Shown: positions 1 through 8,448, numbered from the stretch's first letter. The stretch is 12,588 nt of DNA from Irineochytrium annulatum (GCA_027600665.1 JADGJL010000872.1:1-12588), one strand, 5' to 3'. The notes: generated by a model from the letters alone, not told the origin. Numbers and translations are program-made.

Positions 1-81
1 GGGGATTTGGAAGGGGACGGAGCGAGACCGCATATAATACTCTCTCATCTCTAACCGCCGCTACCTCCTACCTTGAAACAG
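1..81 (+). other. 3' end of an intron of the UTP7 gene
   Basis: The stretch before the first visible UTP7 exon looks like intron. It has a CTAAC branch-point-like pentamer at 51-55, a pyrimidine-rich run, and an AAACAG acceptor ending at 81. The exon that follows begins with one base that completes a codon split by the intron (phase 1), so coding sequence must precede the window. The donor site is not visible, and part of the first 30 bases could in principle still be exon. Confidence 0.7.
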
Positions 82-1012
82 GTATATGGTAACAACCGGC
101 CTCGACGCCCAAATGAAAGTCTGGGACATCCGCTCCTACAAAGTCCTTCACGAATACTTCACCCCCACGCCGGCCTCCACCATCGACATCTCAGCCCTGG
201 GTCTCATCTCCGTCGCCTTCGGCCCCAACGTATCCATCTGGAAGGACGCACTCCGGGAAAAGGCCAAGTCGCCCTACATGACGCACCTGCAGCCCTCGTG
301 TGTGGTGAATCAGGTGCGGTTCGTGCCGTTTGATGATGTGCTTGGAGTGGGGCACAGCGGGGGCATGAGCAGCGTGGTCGTGCCGGGGAGCGGGGAGCCG
401 AATTATGACGCTTTGGAGGCGAACCCGTATCAGACGGGGAAGCAGAGGAAGACGGCGGAGGTGCATGCATTGTTGGAGAAGGTATGATTTGGCCCAGTTG
501 GACGATTGTGTCCTTTAGTTGTGTGTCTCGGCGCATTGCTGACCCCCTTCCCCGCCCTTCCCTCCTCTCCGTCGTCCCTTCTCTCTCCCAACACAGCTAC
601 AACCCGAAATGATCGCCATCAACCCCAACTTTATCGGAACGGTCGACCGCGCCCCGACCGAGGTCATCGCGGCCGAAAAACGGCTCGAGTTTGAGGCCAA
701 CAACCCGGAGTCATCCTTTAAGCCGCGGAATCGCGCGAGGGGCAAGAGCTCATCCATGAGGCGTTACATAAGGAAGCAGGCCAACATCATCGATCCGAGG
801 AGGGTGAGTCTTCATTTTCCGCGTTTAAGCGGGTTGATGTGGATGCTGATGTTTGTGTGTGTACATAGGCGGAGGTCATTGAGAGGCTGGAGAAGGAGAA
901 GGAGTCGAGGGCTGTGGAGAGGAAGCGGGCCAAGGGGGATTATGTGGAGGAGGTTGTGGAGTATTCGGCGCTGGATCGGTTTACGAAGAAGAGGAAGGGC
1001 CAGTCGGGGTGA
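82..1012 (+). CDS. utp7: UTP7/WDR46 (BING4), SSU processome WD40 protein, 5'-partial
   Basis: This is the C-terminal 249 residues of UTP7 (WDR46/BING4), a nucleolar U3 snoRNP / small-subunit processome component needed for pre-18S rRNA processing. Three exons are visible: 82-481, 597-803 and 869-1012 (TGA at 1010-1012). The introns 482-596 and 804-868 are GT-AG and both phase 0. The first exon carries the last WD40 blades (motif MKVWDIR, then a serine/isoleucine-rich strand ending in SIWKD). The BING4 C-terminal domain follows: VNQVRFVPFDDVLGVGHS, then GEPNYDALEANPYQT, then the conserved LQPEMI straddling the first splice junction. The tail is highly charged and Lys/Arg-rich (MRRYIRKQA, ALDRFTKKRKGQ), as is usual for the family. 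The N-terminal half and true start lie outside the window. Identification rests on recalled family motifs and is strong. Confidence 0.93.
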
Positions 1013-1565
1013 TAGGTTGTGAAGGAGGATGTCGACAAGTGATAGTCAATCGGTTTGCGAAAAAAGTGGAACTCGGGTGGATGAAGGGGGTTGGAGGCTG
1101 GAAGGCAATGCATTGGCGGAATACTCGGTGGCGTGTTTAACGAAGAGGTCGACCTTGCGGTTAAGCTGTGACCGGGCAGCAAGTAGAGTTTCCCGGGGAG
1201 TCGGGGATGTATTTATTAATAAAGCAGCAGCCAGCGCGCTGCAAGTTCCAATGAACAAATTGCGTGTTGGTTCACTGTGGTTATATTTGTAGCGAAAGGC
1301 AGCTCTGTTCTAGTAAGGGCAAAAAATGGAAAGGGAACCGAACAAGTGAAAGCGGAACTGATATTGCAACTGTATGGACTGTATGAACTGAAGCAAGATC
1401 TAACGTCCTTGAAACGGGGGGGTGAAAAGGGAGAGCGATCAAGATGATATTCGAATTCAATAAAAAGTAATGTCCGCGGTAGAAAAGAACAAACCAACGT
1501 GAAAAAAACGACAAGAACAACGCAATCCCGCCTAACGCGATCAAATCAGCCCATGAATCCCAATT
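1013..1565. other. Convergent 3' intergenic region, no gene seen
   Basis: This region separates the convergent UTP7 and GPI-protein genes and probably consists of their 3' untranslated sequences. Apart from the palindromic AATAAA at 1212-1223 and a second plus-strand AATAAA at 1459-1464, I see no gene, tRNA or repeat. The short open frames here overlap one another on both strands and show no recognisable motif. Confidence 0.6.
1212..1223. promoter_or_regulatory. Palindromic bidirectional poly(A) signal TTTATTAATAAA
   Basis: A perfect 12-nt palindrome containing AATAAA on both strands. On the plus strand AATAAA (1218-1223) lies about 205 nt after the UTP7 stop. On the minus strand AATAAA (1217-1212) lies about 340 nt after the stop of the convergent gene at 1566-1862. 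It could therefore serve both convergent genes. The sequence is certain; its use as a signal is inferred. Confidence 0.5.
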
Positions 1566-1862
1566 TTAAATAAACATCGCCGCAACTGCCACGGCCCCCA
1601 ACACGCTGGCGGTAGAAACGATCGCGCCCGAACCCGCACCGCTCCCGACCTTCGCATCCTTCGCCGCGGCTGTGGTGGAGGCGGCGGGCTTAAAGACCTT
1701 GGTCCTCGTCACCGGGTCATCCCGGAACTGGCCCGCATCGCTGCCGGCCTTGTTCGCGGGGGCCGCCATGTTGATCTTGACGCGTGCTGGCGACGGGTCT
1801 GCTGAGGCGGAGACGAGGAGCGGGAGGGCGAGCGCAAGGAGGGAGAGGATGGTGGACTTCAT
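1566..1862 (-). CDS. Small secreted protein with GPI-anchor-like C-terminus
   Basis: A single-exon, 98-residue ORF. Residues 1-20 (MKSTILSLLALALPLLVSAS) form a clear signal peptide, with likely cleavage after an Ala/Ser near residue 20-21. The mature part is short and hydrophilic (about residues 22-68). It leads into a small-residue stretch, KVGSGAGSG (residues 71-79), a plausible GPI omega site. A hydrophobic tail ending in AVAVAAMFI runs to the stop. That architecture is typical of small GPI-anchored fungal wall or membrane proteins. I do not recognise the family. The open frame continues upstream to 2045, but without an ATG, so 1862 is chosen; the context is cgatcacaATG. A pyrimidine-rich leader precedes it on the minus strand. 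The gene is divergent from BBIP1. Confidence is good for the ORF and moderate for GPI anchoring. Confidence 0.75.
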   Translation of the reverse strand: MKSTILSLLALALPLLVSASADPSPARVKINMAAPANKAGSDAGQFRDDPVTRTKVFKPAASTTAAAKDAKVGSGAGSGAIVSTASVLGAVAVAAMFI

Positions 1863-2212
1863 TGTGATCGCGGTGGTGGGTGGGTGGGTGAGGACGGCGG
1901 TGTGAAGGTGTGAGACTGGAGTGATGATGATGATGGTGTGGCTCTGGCTCTGGCAGAGTGAGAAGCCCTTTTTAACTGGTCTGTCTTTTTGAGCGTGTGA
2001 GACAGGCGATGCACGAAGACAGAAAATGGTGGGCGCGCCTTGCAATAGGCAAGTCGGGGGTGGCTCTGTTCATCTCCAAGCCAAAAGGAAAGTGGAAGCG
2101 GAGTGAAAGGAAGGAAGGAAGCTGGCGACTGGCGATGTGATATTTTTGTGAATTGCGAATGCGAGTCCAGTAGAACGCGGAGTTCCAAAGTTGACATGCG
2201 AGCTTGCACGCG
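1863..2212. promoter_or_regulatory. Shared divergent promoter region
   Basis: These 350 nt separate the start codons of the minus-strand secreted-protein gene and the plus-strand BBIP1 gene, so both promoters and 5' leaders must lie here. Read on the minus strand, the part next to 1862 is CT- and CA-rich like a fungal leader. A TTAAAAAG element (around 1968-1976 on the plus strand) could act as a TATA-like box. A small inverted repeat, CTTGC-AATAG-GCAAG, lies at about 2039-2053. No element was recognised with certainty. Confidence 0.5.
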
Positions 2213-2539
2213 ATGGATCATCATCTCCGCGCCCCATCGCCGACGTCGTCCTCGCGGTCCGTGTCGCCAAACCCGTTGCCGCCAAACGCCGCCTCGTCAA
2301 ATCCAACGCCGAACCCACGCCATCGACAGCATTTGTCCCAGCAGCAGCAGCCGGTGACCGGCCAGCAACCGCAACCAACGCCACCGGCGCCGGCGCCGCT
2401 GCCGACGGAGCTCCCCGCGCAAGGGAAGCTGTTTGTCGAATCCAAGGCGCTCGAGTCGTATGTGCTATGCAAGCCTAGAATCCTGCCGCTGAAGTCGCTG
2501 GAGCTTGTTAACCTCGAGAAGGCCGCAAAAATGGGTTGA
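2213..2539 (+). CDS. bbip1: BBIP1/BBIP10, BBSome-interacting subunit
   Basis: An intronless ORF of 108 residues whose C-terminal 40 residues match the BBIP10 family. Visible landmarks are LPAQGKLFVE, then YVLCKPRILPLKSLEL, then LEK. The recalled human pattern is LPKQGPLFVE, VLCKPKLLPLKSL, LEK, so these correspond almost residue for residue, with a two-residue insertion before VLCKP. BBIP1 is a small helical subunit needed to assemble the BBSome, the coat that moves membrane cargo in cilia with IFT. The N-terminal about 65 residues are Pro/Ser/Gln-rich (SQQQQPVTGQQPQP) and probably disordered. The protein ends soon after LEK, lacking the longer tail of the human protein. The ATG at 2213 is the first in frame. 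The gene implies a flagellated life stage. Confidence 0.85.
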   Translation: MDHHLRAPSPTSSSRSVSPNPLPPNAASSNPTPNPRHRQHLSQQQQPVTGQQPQPTPPAPAPLPTELPAQGKLFVESKALESYVLCKPRILPLKSLELVNLEKAAKMG

Positions 2540-3583
2540 TGGGGCGAGGACGATGGGCCACTTGGTTGATTTTTTTTTTCTTAGTATTCCCAGATAGGCA
2601 GCTGGTTCAAAATCAGCCGGGCATTGTTTTTGCCATTGAAGCTTTAAAAAAGAATTACAATATGTCACGATGTAGCACCTCTCCCAACGAGGGGCGCACT
2701 TGGTCACACTGAGACTTGCGGCCTCACCCGCACTACTTCATTCCTGCTCTCACCCAGTTCCCACGTCGGCTGCGGAACCGATGTTCCGAGTAAGCTAGGT
2801 GCCAGGTGCAGATTGTAGACTTCGCAAAGCATTCGCTACCGTCCTATTCGTAGTCAGCGTTGCCTTCACAATTCCGCTCTCGGCATCTCCACGGCCGCGT
2901 TGCGCGGTGCTTAACCGCGCTGAAGGCACCACGAAGGGCCGGCGGATCGTGAGACCTTCAGGATCTGTCGCAGCCGCACCCAAGGTACCACATGGCAACC
3001 ACAGCGGGCCTCGCTCCCAGCGTTTCTACCGTTGCACGTGTCGAAGCCGTCACAGTCGCGGCCCTCGCCTGAGAGCTATCCAAACTCTTCCTTCATTTTG
3101 AAACTTACAATCATCGCTCTTCAGCTTCTTATCCTATTTTTGCCTACGCACTCAGGCAGATCTGCAATCGCGATTACTTCACGATCAAAGTATTTTTGGA
3201 TAGGCAAACCTTTTTTTTTTTGGGGTTTTTTTTTTTGTGAAAGATAGAATTAAGCGTAGGTAAAATGGAATATTGCGTTACTATATTCCGGCGTGGAACT
3301 GAAGAGTCCGGCGCCTGAAGTCAGCGGTTGGTCCCTGGCGCCGAGCGGACTTCCAAATCTGTCATGAGGTTGGTTTGAATTCGGCACGCACGTTCTCGCG
3401 AGGTGCAGCTTGGCAGGAACGTGGGGGGGACTTACTGACCGACCGACCCCGACCTGCGCGATCTGCGGCCCCCGTCGTCGACTTGTCATTCCAACCCGAG
3501 CGACCTGGGTCGTCCTTCGAAGGGCCGCTTCGACACCGGGCCTCCACTGACTGCCACCACCACCTTTGCAGACAGATCGCGGC
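2540..3583. other. Intergenic region of about 1 kb, no gene recognised
   Basis: This region lies between BBIP1 and the ATP-grasp-like gene. Open frames on both strands are short, lack ATG starts or overlap one another, and show no family motif. It contains a T-run near 2570-2579, an imperfect inverted element GTTGCC-N4-GGTACC on the minus strand around 2984-2999, and the T11-G4-T11 tract at 3211-3236. A polypyrimidine/TTTGCAG acceptor-like sequence ends at 3571, just upstream of the next start codon, which suggests a 5'-UTR intron or an unrecognised short first exon. Confidence 0.5.
3211..3236 (+). repeat. Mirror-symmetric T11-G4-T11 tract
   Basis: Eleven T, four G and eleven T in exact mirror symmetry, about 350 nt upstream of the ATP-grasp-like start codon. 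It is a low-complexity homopurine/homopyrimidine block. Possible meanings are a promoter poly(T) element or simply slippage. Homopolymers of this length are also prone to sequencing length error. Confidence 0.8.
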
Positions 3584-6233
3584 ATGTCGTCAATCCTCCA
3601 GAGCGGGCCCGTCGGAGTCGATCCGGCAGACCACACGCCGGGCAGCCATATCACGGCCAGCATTGCCCCGGTGCCCTCGGTATCGACGGTCACGGCCCAC
3701 ACTGACGAGAAGCAGCCGGCGACGATGATGACTCAGAACGTGGATCACGAAGACGACCCGTCAACGCCTAGCTCGACCACTGGCGGCGGAGAGTCCATGA
3801 CGCCGACAGTTAATCCGGCGACGCTGAGGCTGAAGATGTCGCAAATACCTGCCAGTATGTACAACGATAATCGATTTTGTCTTGTTTCGTCGCGCCTTGT
3901 CCTTCGCTGCATTCCATGTGCTTAGTTGACCATGCCAAACAGCTCAAAAAGTATCCCTCGTCCCTCCCGTTGTCACCTCGATCGGTCACGCCGCGGCCCC
4001 TGTCTCTAACCTCGTCCCGCCCGTCCTCCCCTCTTCAAATTACCATCTCCACACGCCGCCGCCACCGTTGGGGCCTGGCGTCGACCCGTGCATGCCGTCG
4101 CCCGCGCTGAGCACCGCGACGTCAGAGTCGGATTACGCGTCCACGAGCTCTGCTTATGACAGCGCGGATGATGCTGCGAGTGATAGTGTTGGAGGGGCAA
4201 GTCCCATGAGGCTGCGGGGTGTTGGCGGAGGGAGGGATAAAGGTACGTCGTTTTCTGGGAGATATGGAAGTTTTTTGGAAAAGTGTTAAAAGGAGCGCGA
4301 GGCTAACGCTTTGTCCGTACATCCTACCTCAATCGCTAGGCCTCAACTTCGCCGACGCCGCCGTGGCGGCCGAGGGTTTTAATGGCGCCTCCCCTAGCCC
4401 GCCGCGCTTCAACCTTGACGGCCTTAAACTTTCGGACGGCGAGGACGTAGCGCCAGGCGCTTCGACGCCGGTCGTGCCCAAGAAAAAGAAGAAGACGAAC
4501 CTTTCGGCAAAACCGGTCCTCGCGGGCGAGTTCGAGGCCGAGCGGCACTTCTACCCGCGCGTCCTGAACGCGCACATCCACCCGTTGGTCTCCAGCTTCT
4601 TCTCGCTCGGCAACGAGAGGATCCTGGCGAGGTACACGCATCTGAACCCGCAGGTCAATTACGAGACCATTAAGACGCTCCTGGCGTATCGGCCAAAGTA
4701 TTTCCAGTGGGCTGGTGAGTTCTTCGTATATTCTTATGTGAAAAATCGTTTAAATTGAAGAAAACATTAAGGTTCCGACCTCTTTAACGTCACCACCTCG
4801 AGCGGCCAACGCCAGATGATCATCGTCGAGACGAACTCCTGCCCCTCGGGTCAAAAATCGATGCCCCTTCTGTCCGAGCTCGGCGACGACCACGGCGGCT
4901 ACGGCGTCGTGATTGACATGACCTTCAAGGAGATGATCGACGCCGTCGACCCCTCCCTCGGCGGCCTCGCCGTCGTGTACGACAAAAACCTGATGGAGGC
5001 CTCAGGCTACGCGGCCGTCATGGCGGACTCAACAAGGGAGAAGGTCTGGCTCGTGGCGTTTTACGACGAGGACCCAGACCCGCCCGTCAGGTGGGAGGAC
5101 GGCGTTATGATGATCAGGGACAACAACAAGGAGTGGCACGCTATCAGGGCTTGCTTCAGATATGTCACTCAGAAGCCGTGGAACCGCTTCCCCATCAATG
5201 CGAAAACTTTGGTGTTGAATAGCGTGAGTAACTTCATTTCCGTCGCCTTCGCCGTGTGTATTCATGTGTTTTTAACGACGGTATCCACTTGCTCCGCAGA
5301 TTGTGAGCTGCCTGGCGGGTGGGAGGAACAAGATGATGGCCGCGCGCGCGTACGATTTTTTGAACGCCGAGTTGGACGGCAGCGGGCTGTCCGTCCGTAT
5401 TCCTGAGACGATTAGGAACGTGACCAAGAGTGAGATCCCGCTCTGGCTCGACAGCATGGGTGGCCACGCCGTTCTGAAGGTGCCCTACTCCAACGCTGGA
5501 CAGGGAGTCTACACGATCACGAACAAGGAGGAGCTCCGCCAGTTTATGGAGAAGGACCACCACTACGATAAGTTCATCGTCCAGTCGCTCGTCGGGAACG
5601 CGTCCTGGAGCTCCGTGACGCGCACGGGCAAGTACTACCACGTCGGCACGATCCCGAACAAGAAGAACCATACGTTCGTGTCCGACCTCAGGATGATGGT
5701 GTCCGCCAACAAGGACGGGTTCCGGCCCGTCGCCATTTACGCGAGGAGGGCCAGGAAGCCGCTGTTGAGGCATCTGGAGGATAATCCCGAGAGTGCGTAC
5801 TTCTTGCCCCTTCCTCCAAACACGTAAAGTGACCTCTTATCCTTCGACAGTCACCTCTTGGGAGATGCTCGGCACGAACCTATCAGTCAAGGTTGACGAC
5901 GAGTGGACGACCGAGGCCCAGCGCCTGCTCCTGATGGACCGGAAAGACTTTAACCAGCTCGGCTTCGGCATCGATGACCTCATCGACGCTTACATCCAAA
6001 CGGTTCTCTCCGTCATCGCGATTGACAAGATGGCCCAGAGGCTTATGAAGTGCACCGGCAAGGACGCCGCCGGCGATCCTAGGTACCCGTGGTTTAACAA
6101 GAGCGCGTTTGGTGAGTAGCTGTTTTTCCTGCCCAGGGTTTCGAGTCGCCGCTGACCATGACGTGTCTTAGATTTCGAGCTGTTCGAGGCCTTGAACCCC
6201 GACGTCGCGTTGTTGCAAGAGATTATGCACTGA
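3584..6233 (+). CDS. ATP-grasp-like protein, probably circularly permuted
   Basis: Seven exons (3584-3854, 3943-4242, 4340-4714, 4772-5223, 5300-5792, 5851-6111, 6172-6233) join to 2214 nt, or 737 residues. All six introns are GT-AG, 57-97 nt long; five are phase 1 and the 5224-5299 intron is phase 0. The second intron has CTAAC at 4303-4307. Residues 1-240 are Ser/Pro/Thr-rich and probably disordered. The conserved core starts near residue 265. [13 protein letters not shown] comes at residues 331-344, with Glu335 and Asn337. A long conserved central segment follows ([20 protein letters not shown], then [19 protein letters not shown]). Next is a nucleotide-binding-type loop [13 protein letters not shown] (Lys526, Gly533, Gly535), then [10 protein letters not shown], then SDLRMMV (Asp595, Arg597). 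The Lys/Gly loop and D-L-R strand are typical of ATP-grasp ligases. The E-x-N motif, normally C-terminal, comes first here. Substrate and pathway are unknown. The start at 3584 is the first ATG in frame; a 5'-UTR intron may end at 3571. Confidence 0.85.
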
Positions 6234-6977
6234 AATAGTTTGTACTATAACCCGTATCCCTCGTCCACTATCCTCGTAGTGTTCTGTAACATTTATCTCT
6301 CGTATCCCCTTTTTTTTTGACTGTATCATCATTTATTTTTGACGAATTCTTATTTAGTTCGCATCGTGCCGCTCTTATGGCCCTCTTTCCACTCTTTCCC
6401 GCCGGCTTCCTCTTTCCTCCCGCTGTGTTCTTCTTCCTCATTCTGTGTTGACGGTCCTTGCTACTGTAGGTCGCATCTCCCTGATTGGCTTTCTTATTTG
6501 ATGTGAGAGTCGAAAATGTTTGTCCTTTCGTAGAGTACTTATTTCATCTGAAGCTGGTGGTCGCTCTCCTTTGAAAGCCCTCGGTATCCCCCAACGTTGT
6601 ATTATATATTATCTTCATATTGATCGTGAGTGTCTTGTGCACCCACCCTCTTGAAATTGTTAGGCTTAGTGGTTTACAGGAGTTTCGAATACAAAGAATC
6701 GGAGTGTTCTCCGCTAATGCTGCAAATGACAAGCGTCCTAGACGTCCTCTCGCACTGAAGGACCGAAGGTATTGCAGAAAAGCTTCCTTACATGCATTTG
6801 TGTCGGTTTATTCTTAGAATAGCATTGCAACTTTACAGTGAAAGCGGGGACGTGGTATGCTAACGAAACAGAAACGAAGGAGATGCACGCCGGTGGCAGT
6901 AGCACGGCATCAACGATAGTAACCGTAACCGCGCCGCGTTGCAGGAAATGTCCCAGGGTAACCGTCGGAAAGCGACA
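6234..6977. other. Convergent 3' intergenic region, no gene seen
   Basis: These 744 nt separate the stop codons of the ATP-grasp-like gene (plus) and panB (minus) and presumably hold both 3' UTRs. The first half is T/C-rich; the middle (6597-6620) is AT-rich. I see no convincing ORF, tRNA or repeat. No canonical AATAAA follows the plus-strand gene. Confidence 0.6.
6807..6812 (-). promoter_or_regulatory. Poly(A) signal AATAAA for panB
   Basis: TTTATT on the plus strand reads AATAAA on the minus strand, about 166 nt beyond the panB stop codon, a plausible distance for a 3' UTR. No closer canonical hexamer is present on that strand. Confidence 0.45.
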
Positions 6978-8253
6978 CTAGATCTGGTTCACCTCCCTAC
7001 TCTCCACCTCTGCGCACCAATCCTTAAACTTCTCGAGCTCTCCAGCCTCCATCCCGTATGTATGCTCCTCGGCCGGAAAGGAGCCTTCCCTTACCTCCTT
7101 CCCGTACTGCTCCAGCGCCTTGATTATGACGGGGCTGAGATCCGCGTAGACCTTGCAGAATCTATTGCAAAGTGGTTAGTCTGAAGGTTTGTCAAACGAG
7201 TGAATACGCTCACACGACTCACTTTGGCACAAACTTATCAAACATCCCTAGCGCGTCCATCTGCACCAACACCTGCCCCGAGCAGCCCTTGCCAGCCCCA
7301 ATCCCAATGGTCGGCAGCCCAACCCTCTTGGTCACAAACGTCGCCACGGGCTCCGGAACAGCCTCCAACACGATCCCCCAACACCCGGCCTCCCTCAACG
7401 CCATCGCGTCCTCCACCAGCCGCTTCGCCCTCTCCACGCTCTTCCCCTGCACCCTGAAACCTCCCAGACTCGCGGCCCGCTGCGGCGTCAGGCCTATATG
7501 GCCCAGTACGGGGATGCCCACGCGCGTGAGCCGCTCGATGGTGGGCGCCATCTCCACCCCGCCCTCGAGCTTGACGGACTCGACTTGGCCCTCGCGCATG
7601 AAGCGGATGGAGGAGTCGATGGCCAGGGAGCTGTCGCGCTCGTAGGTGCCGAAGGGGAGGTCGCCGACGAGGAAGGGGGAGCGGAGGCCGCGGGCGACGG
7701 CGCGGGAATGGTGGATCATTTCCTGGATGAAAGGGGTCGTTTGTTAATTAGTAAAGGGTCGAATAGTAAGGGGGAATCCGTCGGTTTCGCTCCACGCGAC
7801 GCCGCGGTGAGTGCACATGCAGTTCTCCCCAGCCACATAACGTAAACTCACATCAAGGGTAATCCTGTTCGTGCAATCGTAGCCCAGGGCCACCATCGCG
7901 AGCGAGTCGCCCACGAGGCACACGTCCATCCCCGACCTCTCGCAGAACATGCCGCTCGGGTAGTCGTGCGCCGTCATCACCGTGATCGGAGTCCCCTGCC
8001 TGTGGAGCCTCGCGATCGTCTGCAGCGTCACCTTTTTGCGATCTGTTCCCGCGCTGCCATGTCAGTTTTCTTTTTGGGGCGCGGTTGGTTGCGAGGTCCC
8101 CGGGTCAAGGAGGGCGGTCGGAGATCACTCACCGGACGCGGCTGGCGTCGAGGCTGGGTGAGAGCTGTGGCGCGCCTGCACGCGGGGGAGGAGACGCGGA
8201 TGCCGCTGCGGGAACCCGGCGAGGATACGGGGGATCGCGGCTGCCGTGGACAT
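6978..8253 (-). CDS. panB: Ketopantoate hydroxymethyltransferase (PanB), mitochondrial
   Basis: 3-methyl-2-oxobutanoate hydroxymethyltransferase (EC 2.1.2.11) transfers a hydroxymethyl group from 5,10-methylene-THF to 2-oxoisovalerate, giving ketopantoate for pantothenate and CoA synthesis. Four exons read on the minus strand: 8253-8133, 8042-7852, 7722-7223, 7161-6978, totalling 996 nt or 331 residues. The introns are GT-AG (90, 129 and 61 nt; phases 1, 0, 2); the last has CTAAC at 7179-7175. Residues 1-40 are Arg-rich with no acidic residue, a good mitochondrial presequence. The core starts at KKVTLQTIARLHRQGTPIT and MTAHDYPSG. Residues matching E. coli PanB Asp45, Asp84, Lys112, Glu114 and Glu181 are Asp86 (VGDSLAMVALG), Asp125 (VGDLPFGTY), Lys155 and Glu157 (VKLEGG), and Glu224 (VLEAVPEP). 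The glycine-rich IGIGAGKGCSGQVLVQMDALG and the family tail KFCKVYADL and SFPAEEHTY follow. The gene appears complete and functional. No in-frame ATG lies upstream of 8253. Confidence 0.95.
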
Positions 8254-8300
8254 GGTCTTGCAAGGATTTGACTTCGGCCTGACTTCCGTTGAAGGGAGTG

Positions 8301-8430
8301 GCCTGACCTCGGGTCCTTTATTAGAAGATGGAGCGCGCCGCAGCCTGTCGGCGAGAGGACCCACGTTGTGGCCTGACCTGACCTCGGGCTCTTTATCCGG
8401 CGCCTGTCTGCGAGAGGACCCACGCTGTGG
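8301..8430. repeat. Imperfect tandem duplication upstream of panB
   Basis: Two diverged copies lie at about 8301-8371 and 8376-8430. Both contain CCTGACCTCGGG (8302-8313 and 8377-8388), a CTTTAT core, and a 29-nt block differing at two positions (8343-8371 and 8402-8430: GCCTGTC.GCGAGAGGACC, then CACG.TGTGG). The second copy lacks about 16 nt in the middle. A partial third CCTGACTTCCG lies at 8278-8288. The repeat lies 50-180 nt upstream of the panB ATG, in its probable promoter or leader. Confidence 0.8.
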
Positions 8431-8448
8431 GATGGTCCCACCTGGGTG
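8419..8448. promoter_or_regulatory. Alternating CCCAC/GTGGG inverted-repeat cluster
   Basis: CCCAC (8419-8423), GTGGGA (8427-8432), TCCCAC (8436-8441) and a GGGTG (8444-8448) alternate with 2-3 nt spacers, so two overlapping hairpins or paired protein sites are possible. A related CCCAC-GTT-GTGG lies at 8360-8371 in the first tandem copy. The position about 170-195 nt upstream of the panB start suggests transcription-factor sites. No factor can be named. Confidence 0.4.

Noticed and set aside
2590..2620. A GGTTCAAAATC sequence resembling a tRNA B box
   Set aside because: No A box, acceptor stem or cloverleaf could be drawn around it.
2799..3101. A 100-codon plus-strand frame with a short hydrophobic stretch
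   Set aside because: It has only a GTG start, with no ATG, no family resemblance and competing frames on the other strand.
3250..3702. A 150-codon open frame on the minus strand
   Set aside because: It overlaps the first exon of the plus-strand ATP-grasp-like gene, has no recognisable motif and fits a chance frame in GC-rich DNA.
5234..5773. A 179-codon minus-strand frame
   Set aside because: It is the antisense shadow of the strongly patterned ATP-grasp-like exon.
3584..8253. Idea that the ATP-grasp-like protein is a pantothenate-pathway ligase because panB is next to it
   Set aside because: The genes are convergent with 744 nt between stops. Eukaryotic adjacency is weak evidence and no substrate motif supports the link.
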